From positions 7,037,147 to 7,101,146 of the forward strand of contig NC_092089.1 in the NCBI RefSeq assembly GCF_045679555.1: a stretch of 64,000 nt of DNA. The letters are read 5' to 3'. The notes below the pieces were generated by a model. That model saw only the letters and a program-made list of their open reading frames with translations, made no database searches and was not told where the DNA came from. The number at the start of each line of letters is the position of its first letter. Within the stretch, counting starts at the first letter, position 1. Source of the stretch: Salvelinus alpinus. Its lineage: Eukaryota; Chordata; Actinopteri; Salmoniformes; Salmonidae. A program made the translations under genes and the position numbers. Below are positions 38,940 to 47,682 of this stretch, piece by piece.

Positions 38940-39521
38940 TCTTCCCACATAGTATGAGAGTTACTGGGGCACCATGGTAACCATACTGGTATTCACCCTC
39001 ACCAGTGGTGTCCTGTGTAGGTGGGTCCTGTTGCTGTTTCACACGCTGCTTGGTCCTTTGGTGGGTAATTCTGTCACGATCGTCTTGCTGAGAGAGAGTG
39101 GACCAAGGCGCAGCGTGTGCAAAATACATTCTCTTTTATTTTAGAGAAAAGGAAAAACACGCAACGAACACTTTAACAAACTGAAACCAAAACAACCGTG
39201 AAGCTAAAGACGTAAGTGCACACACAAGCTACAAACATACAACATAGACAATTACCCACATTAACCTAGTGCCTATGGCTGTCTTAAATATGGCTCCCAA
39301 TCAGAGACAATTAATGACATCTGTCTCTGATTGAGAACCATTCAGGCAACCATAGACACAGCTAGACACCTACACTAAACACAAACCCATCTACTCTACT
39401 TAACCCCCTAAACCATACAACCACCCTAGACAATACAAAAACACATACATTCCCCCATGTCACACCCTGACCTAACTAAAATAATAAAGGAAACAAAGAA
39501 TACTAAGGCCAGGGCGTGACC
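38940..39521 (-). mobile_element. Retroelement-like fragment with an LTR-like terminal segment
   Basis: On the minus strand the segment begins GGTCACGCCCTGGCCTTAGT. It contains a TATA-like CCATATTTAAG, an AATAAAA signal and GCGCCTTGGTCCACTCTCTC, ends the LTR-like part with CGATCGTGACA, and continues AGAATTACCCACCAAAGGAC. A minus-strand frame from 39129 (MYFAHAAPWSTLSQQDDRDR...) runs through this junction into the 24-bp array. It is a very common salmonid repeat. I cannot decide between a solo LTR-type and a large non-autonomous DNA element. Confidence 0.6.
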
Positions 39522-39960
39522 AGTGGAGTTTCTTCCTCTGGATCGGGTGCAGCACAGACGTCAAATTGGAGGGAGAGAGGATTGCCATAAATTAATATAC
39601 AGCTCCAAAAATGGTTTGGTGATGAAGAATAGAAACGTTTACTTTGCTCACCAGCAATGGGGCAGACATCAAACAACAGTTACTAGCATAGGCCTGCTGG
39701 GCTTTTGGTATGTCAAAATTGGTTTAAATTTACAATTGACTGATGCATTTGGAATTTGTTGTTAAAATGTATTATTACGGAATCAAAATGTGTTGTAGAC
39801 AAAACAATGAAAAGGGCTGTCTGGTAGCCTCAATAAATAGACAGAGGTTTGTAGTTGAACAAGTCATTGCTGTAATGTTTTTGTTTTACTTGACTTGAGA
39901 CTTGACTTGAAAAAAACGTGTCACTTGAATTGCTCTTAGAATGCACGACTTGGACTTGAC
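39522..39960. other. Spacer, probably repeat-derived
   Basis: It ends in ACTTGACTTGAGACTTGACT-type steps that lead into the 21-bp array. No gene recognised. Confidence 0.4.
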
Positions 39961-40582
39961 TCGAGACTCGACCTGTTCTACCTGGGTCTCGACCTGGTCT
40001 ACCTGGGTCTCGGCCTGTTCTACCTGGGTCTCGACCTGTTCTACCTGGGTCTCGACCTGTTCTACCTGGGTCTCGACCTGTTCTACCTGGGTCTCGACCT
40101 GTTCTACCTGGGTCTCGGCCTGTTCTACCTGGGTCTCGACCTGTTCTACCTGGGTCTCGGCCTGTTCTACCTGGGTCTCGACCTGTTCTACCTGGGTCTC
40201 GACCTGTTCTACCTGTGTCTCGACCTGTTCTACCTGGGTCTCGACCTGTTCTACCTGGGTCTCGACCTGTTCTACCTGGGTCTCGACCTGATCTACCTGG
40301 GTCTCGACCTGATCTACCTGGGTCTCGGCCTGTTCTACCTGGGTCTCGACCTGTTCTACCTGGGTCTCGACCTGTTCTACCTGGGTCTCGACCTGTTCTA
40401 CCTGGGTCTCGACCTGTTCTACCTGGGTCTCGGCCTGTTCTACCTGGGTCTCGACCTGTTCTACCTGTGTCTCGACCTGTTCTACCTGGGTCTCGACCTG
40501 TTCTACCTGGGTCTCGACCTGTTCTACCTGGGTCTCGACCTGTTCTACCTGGGTCTCGACCTGTTCTACCTGGGTCTCGACT
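39961..40582. repeat. 21-bp minisatellite, about 30 copies
   Basis: The unit is GTCTCGACCTGTTCTACCTG plus G, with variants GGCCTG, GATCTACC and CTGTGTC. It is flanked on both sides by related GACTTGAGAC words, which suggests it grew from that flanking sequence. Confidence 0.96.
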
Positions 40583-40711
40583 TGAGACCTGGACTTTGTG
40601 ACTTGCTTGTGACTCCAATAATAATGACTTGGTTGGTCCCACTTCTGCCCCCTAGTGGTCGGTTTTGAAGGCATGCAGGCCAGAAGTAATGCTCATTTAT
40701 TCTAAAAATGT
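40583..40711. other. Short spacer
   Basis: Nothing recognised apart from TTGACTTGAGACC-type words continuing from the array edge. Confidence 0.4.
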
Positions 40712-41058
40712 CTAGAAGCATTTCACTGCACTGTTGAGAGGTACCCGACTAGAGGCATTTCACTGCACTGTTGAGAGGTAGCTGGTTAGAAGCATTTCAC
40801 TGCACTGTTGAGAGGTAGCTGGATAGAAGCATTTCACTGCACTGTTGAGAGGTAGCTGGTTAGAAGCATTTCACTGCACTGTTGAGAGGTAGCTGGCTAG
40901 AAGCATTTCACTGCACTGCTGAGAGGTAGCTGGCTAGAAGCATTTCACTGCACTGGTGAGAGGTAGCTGGATAGAAGCATTTCACTGCACTGTTGAGAGG
41001 TAGCTGGCGAGAAGCATTTCACTGCACTGTAGAGAGGTAGCTGGCTAGAAGCATTTCA
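40712..41058. repeat. 37-bp minisatellite, about 9 copies
   Basis: The unit contains TAGAAGCATTTCACTGCACT followed by GTTGAGAGGTAGCTGGT. AAGCATTTCACTG is also present in the LINE 3' tail at 13.35 kb, so the array is probably a tandem expansion of a LINE tail. Confidence 0.93.
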
Positions 41059-41234
41059 CCTTTTACTCCCTGTTGTATCTTGTGTATGAAAAAAAAAACG
41101 TTGATTTCATGTACAAGATATATAAAGTATAAAGTATAAATATATGTTTTATGATGGATGATAATCAGTTTACACAGAATTATTGCATTTCATATGCTCC
41201 GGACTCCTTACTGATTAGATGTTATATATCCGAC
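41059..41234. other. AT-rich spacer upstream of the id4-like promoter
   Basis: A poly-A run (41089-41098) and ATATATAAAGTATAAAGTAT steps. No gene seen. Confidence 0.4.
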
Positions 41235-41248
41235 CACACACACACGCA

Positions 41249-41313
<65 letters not shown>
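41235..41313. repeat. (CACG)n(CA)n microsatellite about 150 bp upstream of the TATA box
   Basis: CACACACACGCACGCACGCA runs into (CA)n: about 80 bp of uninterrupted alternating purine-pyrimidine. Confidence 0.97.
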
Positions 41314-41317
<4 letters not shown>

Positions 41318-41329
41318 CTTCGACAGGCG

Positions 41330-41500
41330 TCACCCTCCGCAGCGCAGAGGCAGGCACGCATTTCTATAGGGTGGTGTTGTTCCGTCATGGGCACCGGGCG
41401 GCTCGTGATTGACCGGTTTCTCTCCCGTACTGTCAACCAGCAGCGCGCCGGCGCCTCCCCTTCCCATATAAGTGAACGGAATCTATTCATTCTTCACGCT
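41330..41500 (+). promoter_or_regulatory. id4: Core promoter of the id4-like gene
   Basis: TATAA at 41467-41471 (context CCCATATAAGTGAA) lies in a GC-rich stretch (GGGCACCGGGCGGC; GCGCGCCGGCGCC at 41442-41454). An initiator-like TCATTCT lies at 41487-41493, and transcription probably starts between 41489 and 41500. TATA-containing promoters are normal for Id genes. The start site is inferred. Confidence 0.75.
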
Positions 41501-41534
41501 GTGCTTGGTGAAGTAGAACCGACTGGTCTACGGG

Positions 41535-41549
41535 ATGTTGACAGAATAA
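41535..41549 (+). promoter_or_regulatory. Upstream ORF 1 in the 5' leader
   Basis: ATG TTG ACA GAA TAA: four codons, beginning about 40 nt after the inferred start. It would be scanned before the main start. Confidence 0.45.
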
Positions 41550-41561
41550 AATCTACTACTT

Positions 41562-41642
41562 ATGAAGTATTTTCGTCGACCGTTTTCTTTTGGTAGTTTG
41601 GCTTTTACGTCGCTCATAGCCATCTTCATCGCCGACACATAA
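41562..41642 (+). promoter_or_regulatory. Upstream ORF 2 in the 5' leader, 26 codons
   Basis: It starts [17 protein letters not shown] and ends FIADT, with TAA at 41640-41642, 68 nt before the main ATG and in a different frame. It fills most of the distal leader. Whether it is translated or conserved cannot be told from this sequence. Confidence 0.5.
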
Positions 41643-41710
41643 TCTCCGGTATTTGGTACCAAGTGATTGTTTTCTCTCTACCCCGCCGTACCGGGTGCGT
41701 TATTACCGAA

Positions 41711-42079
41711 ATGAAGGCTACTACTTCCGTCCGCTTCCAGAAGGATACCTCAAGCAGCGGCGGCGACGAGCTTTCGTTACACTACCTCTCGGATCACAGC
41801 CTGAACATCGCCCGGTCTCGGTTGCAGGAAGAAGAGCAGCTGTGTCTGCAGGACGATATGAACCACTGTTACAGTCGCCTCAAGCGCCTCGTACCCACCA
41901 TACCGCGGGATAAGAAAGTCAGCAGAGTGGAGATCCTTCAGCACGTCATAGATTACATTTTGGACCTGCAGCTAGCGCTGGAGACGCACCCTTCTCTCCT
42001 GAAACAACAGACCGGGACATGCCCGCCGTCCCCCGCCTCTAACCGGACACCACTTACGGTTCTCAACACAGACCACCAG
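41711..42079 (+). CDS. id4: Id4-like inhibitor of DNA binding, coding exon 1
   Basis: It encodes residues 1-123 of a helix-loop-helix protein without a basic region. Such proteins dimerise with E proteins in the nucleus and block their binding to E-boxes. The start MKATTSVR fits the MKA.SPVR start of the Id family, with a purine at -3. The HLH lies at about residues 48-92 ([19 protein letters not shown], then loop, then [20 protein letters not shown]). The exon ends [12 protein letters not shown]...[13 protein letters not shown]. The LALETHP and RTPLT.LNTD stretches and the QLCLQ segment before the HLH resemble Id4 more than Id1, Id2 or Id3. The N-terminus is shorter than in mammalian ID4, which has alanine runs. 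The exon ends in phase 0 at CAG|GTAAGA. Salmonids carry whole-genome duplicates, so this is one of probably two id4 copies. Confidence 0.95.
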
Positions 42080-42097
42080 GTAAGAAGCGATGGCACA

Positions 42098-42184
42098 CGA
42101 CGTCAATTCAACGTCTATTCCACGTTGGTTCAACAATGAAATGACGTGGAAACAACGTTGATTCAACCAGTGTGTGCCCAGTGG
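42098..42184. repeat. Short MITE-like repeat in intron 1
   Basis: GACGTCAATTCAACGTCTAT, CACGTTGGTTCAACAATGAA and AACGTTGATTCAACCAGTGT are imperfect inverted and direct copies of an AACGTTGATTCAA word. They are typical of a short teleost palindromic repeat. Class from memory. Confidence 0.55.
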
Positions 42185-42294
42185 CGTGGTCGAGAAGACT
42201 ATATATAGATTGGGTGGTGTGTATCAGTGGCGTTGTCCTTTTCAAGTCAGGAGACTCCTGTATTGTAGAATAACAAATGGCCTTGTTTATGTTG

Positions 42295-43998
42295 TTGTGG
42301 GAAACATCGTATTGACAGTCACATTTTATTTAAACATCGTATTGACAGAGACACATGTTATTGAAACATCGTATTGACAGAGTCACATGTTATTGAAACA
42401 TCGTATTGACAGAGTCACATTTTATTGAAACATCGTATTGACAGACACATGTTATTGAAACATCGTATTGACAGAGTCACATGTTATTGAAACATCGTAT
42501 TGACAGAGTCACATGTTATTGAAACATCGTATTGACAGAGTCACATTTTATTGAAACATCGTATTGACAGAGTCACATTTTATTGAAACATCGTATTGGC
42601 AGAGACACATGTTATTGAAACATCGTATTGACAGACACATGTTATTGAAACATCGTATTGACAGAGTCACATTTTATTGAAACATCGTATTGACAGAGTC
42701 ACATTTTATTGAAACATCGTATTGACAGAGTCACATTTTATTGAAACATCGTATTGACAGAGTCACATTTTATTGAAACATCGTATTGACAGTCACATTT
42801 TATTGAAACATTGTATTGACAGTGTCACATGTTATTGAAACATCGTATTGACAGAGAAACATGTTATTGAAACATCGTATTGACAGAGAAACATGTTATT
42901 GAAACATCGTATTGACAGAGACATGTTATTGAAACATCGTATTGACAGAGACACATGTTATTGAGACATCGTATTGACAGACACATGTTATTGAAACATC
43001 TTATTGACAGAGACACATGTTATTGAAACATCGTATTGACAGACACATGTTATTGAAACATCGTATTGACAGAGACACATGTTATTGAGACATCGTATTG
43101 ACAGATACACATGTTATTGAAACATCGTATTGACAGAATCACATGTTATTGAGACATCGTATTGACAGACACATGTTATTGAAACATCGTATTGACAGAG
43201 TCACATGTTATTGAAACATCGTATTGACAGAGTCACATTTTATTGAAACATCGTATTGACAGAGTCACATTTTATTGAAACATCGTATTGACAGAGTCAC
43301 ATTTTATTGAAACATCGTATTGGCAGAGACACATGTTATTGAAACATCGTATTGACAGAGTCACATTTTATTGAAACATCGTATTGACAGAGTCACATTT
43401 TATTGAAACATCGTATTGACAGAGTCACATTTTATTGAAACATCGTATTGACAGAGTCACATTTTATTGAAACATCGTATTGACAGAGTCACATTTTATT
43501 GAAACATCGTATTGACAGTGTCACATGTTATTGAAACATTGTATTGACAGAGAAACATGTTATTGAAACATCGTATTGACAGAGAAACATGTTATTGAAA
43601 CATCGTATTGACAGAGAAACATGTTATTGAAACATCGTATTGACAGAGACATGTTATTGAAACATCGTATTGACAGAGACACATGTTATTGAGACATCGT
43701 ATTGACAGACACATGTTATTGAAACATCTTATTGACAGAGACACATGTTATTGAAACATCGTATTGACAGACACATGTTATTGAAACATCGTATTGACAG
43801 AGACACATGTTATTGAGACATCGTATTGACAGAGACACATGTTATTGAGACATCGTATTGACAGATACACATGTTATTGAAACATCGTATTGACAGAGTC
43901 ACATGTTATTGAGACATCGTATTGACAGAGAAACATGTTATTGAAACATCGTATTGACAGAGAAACATGTTATTGAAACATCGTATTGACAGAGACAT
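42295..43998. repeat. About 32-bp minisatellite in intron 1, left part
   Basis: The unit contains ATTGAAACATCGTATTGACA followed by GAGTCACATGTT. Variants are GAGTCACATTTT, GAGAAACATGTT, GAGACACATGTT and shorter GACACATGTT units. About 54 copies. A block of variant units around 42.60-43.10 recurs at 43.32-43.86 kb. Confidence 0.96.
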
Positions 43999-44549
43999 TG
44001 TCACGTTCCTGACCTATTTCTGTTAGTTTGTTTTATGTGTTAGTTGGTCAGGACGTGAGTTTGGGTGGGCATTCTATGTTTTCTGTTTCTATGTTGGTTT
44101 AGGGTTGCCTGGTATGGCTCTCAATTAGAGGCAGGTGTTTGGCGTTTCCTCTAATTGAGAGTCATATTTAGGTAGGTTGTTTCACAGTGTTCGTTGTGAG
44201 TGGGTTTGTCTCCTGTGTCAGTGTTTGTCGCACCATACGGGACTGTCTCGGTTTTTTTAGTCTGTTCCTGTTCGTGAGTTCTTCGTGTTTATTGTAAGTT
44301 CCATGTCCAGGTCTGTCTACTCCGTTTTGTTATTTTGTTAATTATTCAAGTGTATTTCGTTTTCGTGTTTTTTCCGTCTTTACTTTAATAAATCATTATG
44401 TCTTCACAATCCGCTGCATTTTGGTTCAATCCCTGCTCCTCCTCTTCGGATGAAGAGGAGGAGGAAAACCGTTACAGAACCACCCAAACTCACGTCCTGA
44501 CCAACTAACACATAAAACAAACTAACAGAAATAGGTCAGGAACGTGACA
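43999..44549. mobile_element. 551-bp insertion with 70-bp perfect terminal inverted repeats
   Basis: The left end TGTCACGTTCCTGACCTATT... (43999-44068) is repeated exactly, inverted, at 44480-44549. The flanking array word GACAT is duplicated on both sides (43994-43998 and 44550-44554), fitting a 5-bp target duplication. Inside are an AATAAA (about 44387) and a CTCCTCCTCTTC/GAAGAGGAGGAG hairpin. No coding sequence. It is non-autonomous, and the superfamily is not resolved. Confidence 0.85.
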
Positions 44550-44840
44550 GACATGTTATTGAAACATCGTATTGACAGAGACACATGTTATTGAGACATC
44601 GTATTGACAGACACATGTTATTGAAACATCTTATTGACAGAGACACATGTTATTGAAACATCGTATTGACAGACACATGTTATTGAAACATCGTATTGAC
44701 AGAGACATGTTATTGACACATCGTATTGACAGAGAAACATGTTATTGAAACATCGTATTGACAGACACATGTTATTGAAACATCGTATTGACAGACACAT
44801 GTTATTGAAACATCGTATTGACAGACACATGTTATTGAAA
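44550..44840. repeat. 32-bp minisatellite in intron 1, right part
   Basis: About 9 further units of the same family after the insertion; GACACATGTT-type short units predominate. Confidence 0.95.
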
Positions 44841-44904
44841 GGCATAATAGATCATTTCTAGTGGCAGTGGTTGGTGCATGTGAAAGACAGAACCCCTGTG
44901 CTTT

Positions 44905-45180
44905 AGGTGAAGGAGTCTGTAGTCTGTTGTGGTCCTGCTGTGATGCTCTCAGATCAGATGTTAAGTTGTGTTGTGCTTTAGGTCATGTGTTGTGGTCCTG
45001 CTGTGATGCTCTCAGATCAGATGATAAGTTGTGTTGTGGTGAAGGGTCCTGTGTTGTGGTCCTGCTGTGATGCTCTCAGATCAGATGTTAAGTTGTGTTG
45101 TGCTTTAGGTCATGTGTTGTGGTCCTGCTGCGATGCTCTCAGATCAGATGATAAGTTGTGTTGTGGTGAAGGGTCCTGTC
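44905..45180. repeat. Tandem repeat of about 60 bp, 4 copies in two alternating forms
   Basis: GTTGTGGTCCTGCTGTGATG, CTCTCAGATCAGATG, then either TTAAGTTGTGTTGTGCTTTA or ATAAGTTGTGTTGTGGTGAA. The two forms alternate, giving a dimer period of about 125 bp. Confidence 0.9.
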
Positions 45181-45189
45181 ATGGAGTCA

Positions 45190-45836
45190 ACACGTCACCT
45201 GGTTCACTCTCTGTATAGCTCGTGGTTTGTGTCCCCTTACCTGACTCATAGACTGCAGGGTAGTGTTCATTCTTTGTATAGCTCGTGGTTTGTGTCCCCT
45301 TACCTGACTCATAGACTGCAGGGTAGTGTTTATTCTCTGTATAGCTCGTGGTTTGTGTCCCCTTACCTGACTCATAGACTGCAGGGTAGTGTTTATTCTC
45401 TGTATAGCTCGTGGTTTGTGTCCCCTTACCTGACTCATAGACTGCAGGGTAGTGTTCATTCTCTGTATAGCTCGTGGTTTATGTCCCCTTACCTGACTCA
45501 GACTGCAGGGTAGTGTTCATTCTCTGTATAGCTCGTGGTTTATGTCCCCTTACCTGACTCATAGACTGCAGGGTAATATTCATTCTCTGTATAGCTCGTG
45601 GTTTATGTCCCCTTACCTGACTCATAGACTGCAGGGTAGTGTTCATTCTCTGTATAGCTCGTGGTTTATGTCCCCTTACCTGACTCAGACTGCAGGGTAG
45701 TGTTCATTCTCTGTATAGCTCGTGGTTTATGTCCCCTTACCTGACTCATAGACTGCAGGGTAGTGTTCATTCTCTGTATAGCTCGTGGTTTGTGTCCCCT
45801 TACCTGACTCATAGACTGCAGGGTAGTGTTCATTCT
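45190..45836. repeat. 63-bp minisatellite ending at the exon 2 acceptor, about 10 copies
   Basis: The unit contains CATTCTCTGTATAGCTCGTG, GTTTGTGTCCCCTTACCTGA and CTCATAGACTGCAGGGTAGT. The last copy is cut within CATTCTCT, and the exon 2 polypyrimidine tract follows at once. Confidence 0.95.
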
Positions 45837-45853
45837 CTTCCCCCTTATTTCAG

Positions 45854-45874
45854 AGGATGTCAACAGGCCAATAG
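45854..45874 (+). CDS. id4: Id4-like coding exon 2, ending at a premature TAG
   Basis: Exon 2 spans 45854-45904 (51 nt), between a TTATTTCAG acceptor and an AAATG|GTGAGT donor. In phase 0 it reads RMSTGQ, then TAG at 45872-45874, then EDSVLCR and TGA at 45896-45898. The tail after the TAG matches the conserved end of Id4 and Id1 (D-S/R-I-L-C-R), so TGA is clearly the ancestral stop. By alignment with mammalian ID4 the TAG sits at a Gln codon, so one C-to-T change (CAG to TAG) explains it. The predicted protein has 129 residues instead of 137; the HLH is untouched. The TAG lies 30 nt before the exon 2/3 junction, inside the usual 50-55 nt limit, so nonsense-mediated decay is not expected. A sequencing error, or an acceptor shift of 2 nt that reads another frame, cannot be excluded. 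Confidence 0.85.
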   Translation, partial: RMSTGQ

Positions 45875-45904
45875 GAGGACTCCGTTTTGTGTCGCTGAGA
45901 AATG
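45875..45904 (+). other. id4: Rest of exon 2: former C-terminal codons, original stop and UTR
   Basis: It holds the seven conserved codons EDSVLCR, the TGA at 45896-45898 and six UTR bases before the donor GTGAGT. Confidence 0.8.
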
Positions 45905-45991
45905 GTGAGTAGGATCCTATTATTCTGGTTTAAATCTGCTTCACAATGTGTGTGTTCTCTTCAATGAAATAGACCTTCATTTCACCAGGAT

Positions 45992-46738
45992 TAGTATTAG
46001 TATGAGTAGTACTAGCAGTATTAGTATTATGAGTAGTACTAGCAGTATTAGTATTATGAGTAGTACTAGCAGTATTATTAGTATGAGTAGTACTAGCAGT
46101 ATTATTAGTATGAGTAGTACTAGCAGTATTATTAGTATGAGTAGTACTAGCAGTATTATTATTATGAGTTGTACTGGCAGTATTATTATTATGAGTAGTA
46201 CTGGCAGTATTATTATTATGAGTAGTACTAGCAGTATTATTATTATGAGTAGTACTAGCAGTATTATTATTATGAGTAGTACTAGCAGTATTAGTATTAT
46301 GAGTAGTACTAGCAGTATTAGTATTATGAGTAGTACCTGCAGTATTATTATTATGAGTAGTACCTGCAGTATTATTATTATGAGTAGTACCTGCAGTATT
46401 ATTATTATGAGTAGTACTAGCAGTATTATTATTATGAGTAGTACTAGCAGTATTAGTATTATGAGTAGTACTAGCAGTATTATTATTATGAGTGGTACTA
46501 GCAGTATTATTATTATGAGTAGTAGTATTATTATGAGTAGTACTATCATTATTATTATTATGAGTAGTACTAGCAGTATTAGTATTATGAGTAGTACTAT
46601 CATTATTATTATTATTATGAGTAGTACTAGCAGTATTATTATTATTGTTATTATTGGTAGTTGTAGTAGTAGTAGCAGTATTATTGTTATTATTATTATT
46701 GGTAGTAGTAGGAGTAGTAGTCGTAGCAGTATTGTTAT

Positions 46739-46773
<35 letters not shown>

Positions 46774-46938
46774 TTGTTATTATGAGTAGTAGTAGTAGTA
46801 GTAGTAGTATTGTTATTATGAGTAGTAGTAGTAGTATTAGTAGCAGTATTATTATTATGAGTAGGAGTAGTACTAGCAGTATTATTATTATTATGAGTAG
46901 GAGTAGTACTAGCAGTATTATTATTATTGTTATTATTG

Positions 46939-46975
<37 letters not shown>

Positions 46976-47205
46976 CAGTATTATTGTTATTATTATTATT
47001 GGTAGTAGTAGTAGTAGTAGTAGTAGTAGTATCAGTATTGTTATTATGAGTAGTAGTAGTAGTATTATTGATAGTAGTAGCAGTATTATTGTTATTATTA
47101 TTATTATGAGTAGTAGTCATAGTATTATTATTATTAGTTTTATTGATAGTAGTAGTAGTAGCAGTATTATTATTATTATTATTATTATTATGAGTAGTCC
47201 TAGTG
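45992..47205. repeat. Compound trinucleotide array (AGT/ATT) with a GTACTAGCAGTATTATTATT unit
   Basis: It begins as ordered 27-30-bp units (GAGTAGTACTAGCAGTATTA then TTATTAT) and grades into pure (AGT)n and (ATT)n runs after about 46.64 kb. Thr/Asn and Ser/Ile open frames are artefacts. Confidence 0.95.
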
Positions 47206-47440
47206 TTGTTGCTGTGGTTTCAGCTATTAAACTGTGACTTGCAGTAGCAGTAGACAGTAGACAGAGTGTCATTGAGGAACCTGATTATTGACAACACCCA
47301 GGAGCCAGCTGTGTGTTGCACAATAACTGTCCTCTTGTGTAGCAACATTCCAAGCAGAGGGTTAAAGGTAATCTGCCTGTAAATGAGAAGCAGGGCCTGG
47401 TTACGTTAGCTGTAAGGCTCTGAGACCCAGACAGGCTGAC

Positions 47441-47505
47441 AGGCAGACAGACAGACAGACAGACAGACAGGCAGGCAGGCAGGCAGACAGGCAGACAGAC
47501 AGACA

Positions 47506-47537
<32 letters not shown>
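47441..47537. repeat. (CAGA)n(CAGG)n microsatellite in intron 2
   Basis: Alternating blocks of CAGACAGACAGA and CAGGCAGGCAGG, about 97 bp. Confidence 0.95.
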
Positions 47538-47538
<1 letters not shown>

Positions 47539-47682
47539 CTGTGTTTGTGGTATACTGTAAGTTAGTTGTCTGAGCCGGTCCGTTTGTTTTGGGCTTGTTG
47601 ATGAAGCCCTGTGTTGTGTCGGCGGCGCCAGTCAGTCTGGAGCAGACCGTTCACACACCCCCTCTATTCATTCTGTCCACAG

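Larger units (their letters stand above)
42080..45853 (+). other. id4: Intron 1 of the id4-like gene
   Basis: GT...AG intron of 3774 bp, most of it tandem array: 32-bp units, a 551-bp insertion, then about 62-bp and 63-bp units. The acceptor (TTCTCTTCCCCCTTATTTCAG) is strong and begins within 20 bp of the last 63-bp unit. Confidence 0.85.
45905..47682 (+). other. id4: Intron 2 of the id4-like gene
   Basis: Donor GTGAGT at 45905; acceptor TTCATTCTGTCCACAG ending at 47682. It is filled mainly by trinucleotide and tetranucleotide repeats. An intron just after the stop codon is the normal arrangement in Id4. Confidence 0.75.

Noticed and set aside
37568..39129. Ser/Pro/Leu-rich open frames across the 24-bp array
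   Set aside because: 24-bp period open in all minus frames. Only the short segment at 38.94-39.13 kb may be real retroelement coding sequence.
41653..41913. Alternative frame of 86 codons over id4 exon 1
   Set aside because: It lacks an ATG start and is a shadow of the Id4 frame.
45930..47237. Thr/Asn-rich and Ser/Ile-rich open frames in id4 intron 2
   Set aside because: Trinucleotide repeat artefacts inside an intron.
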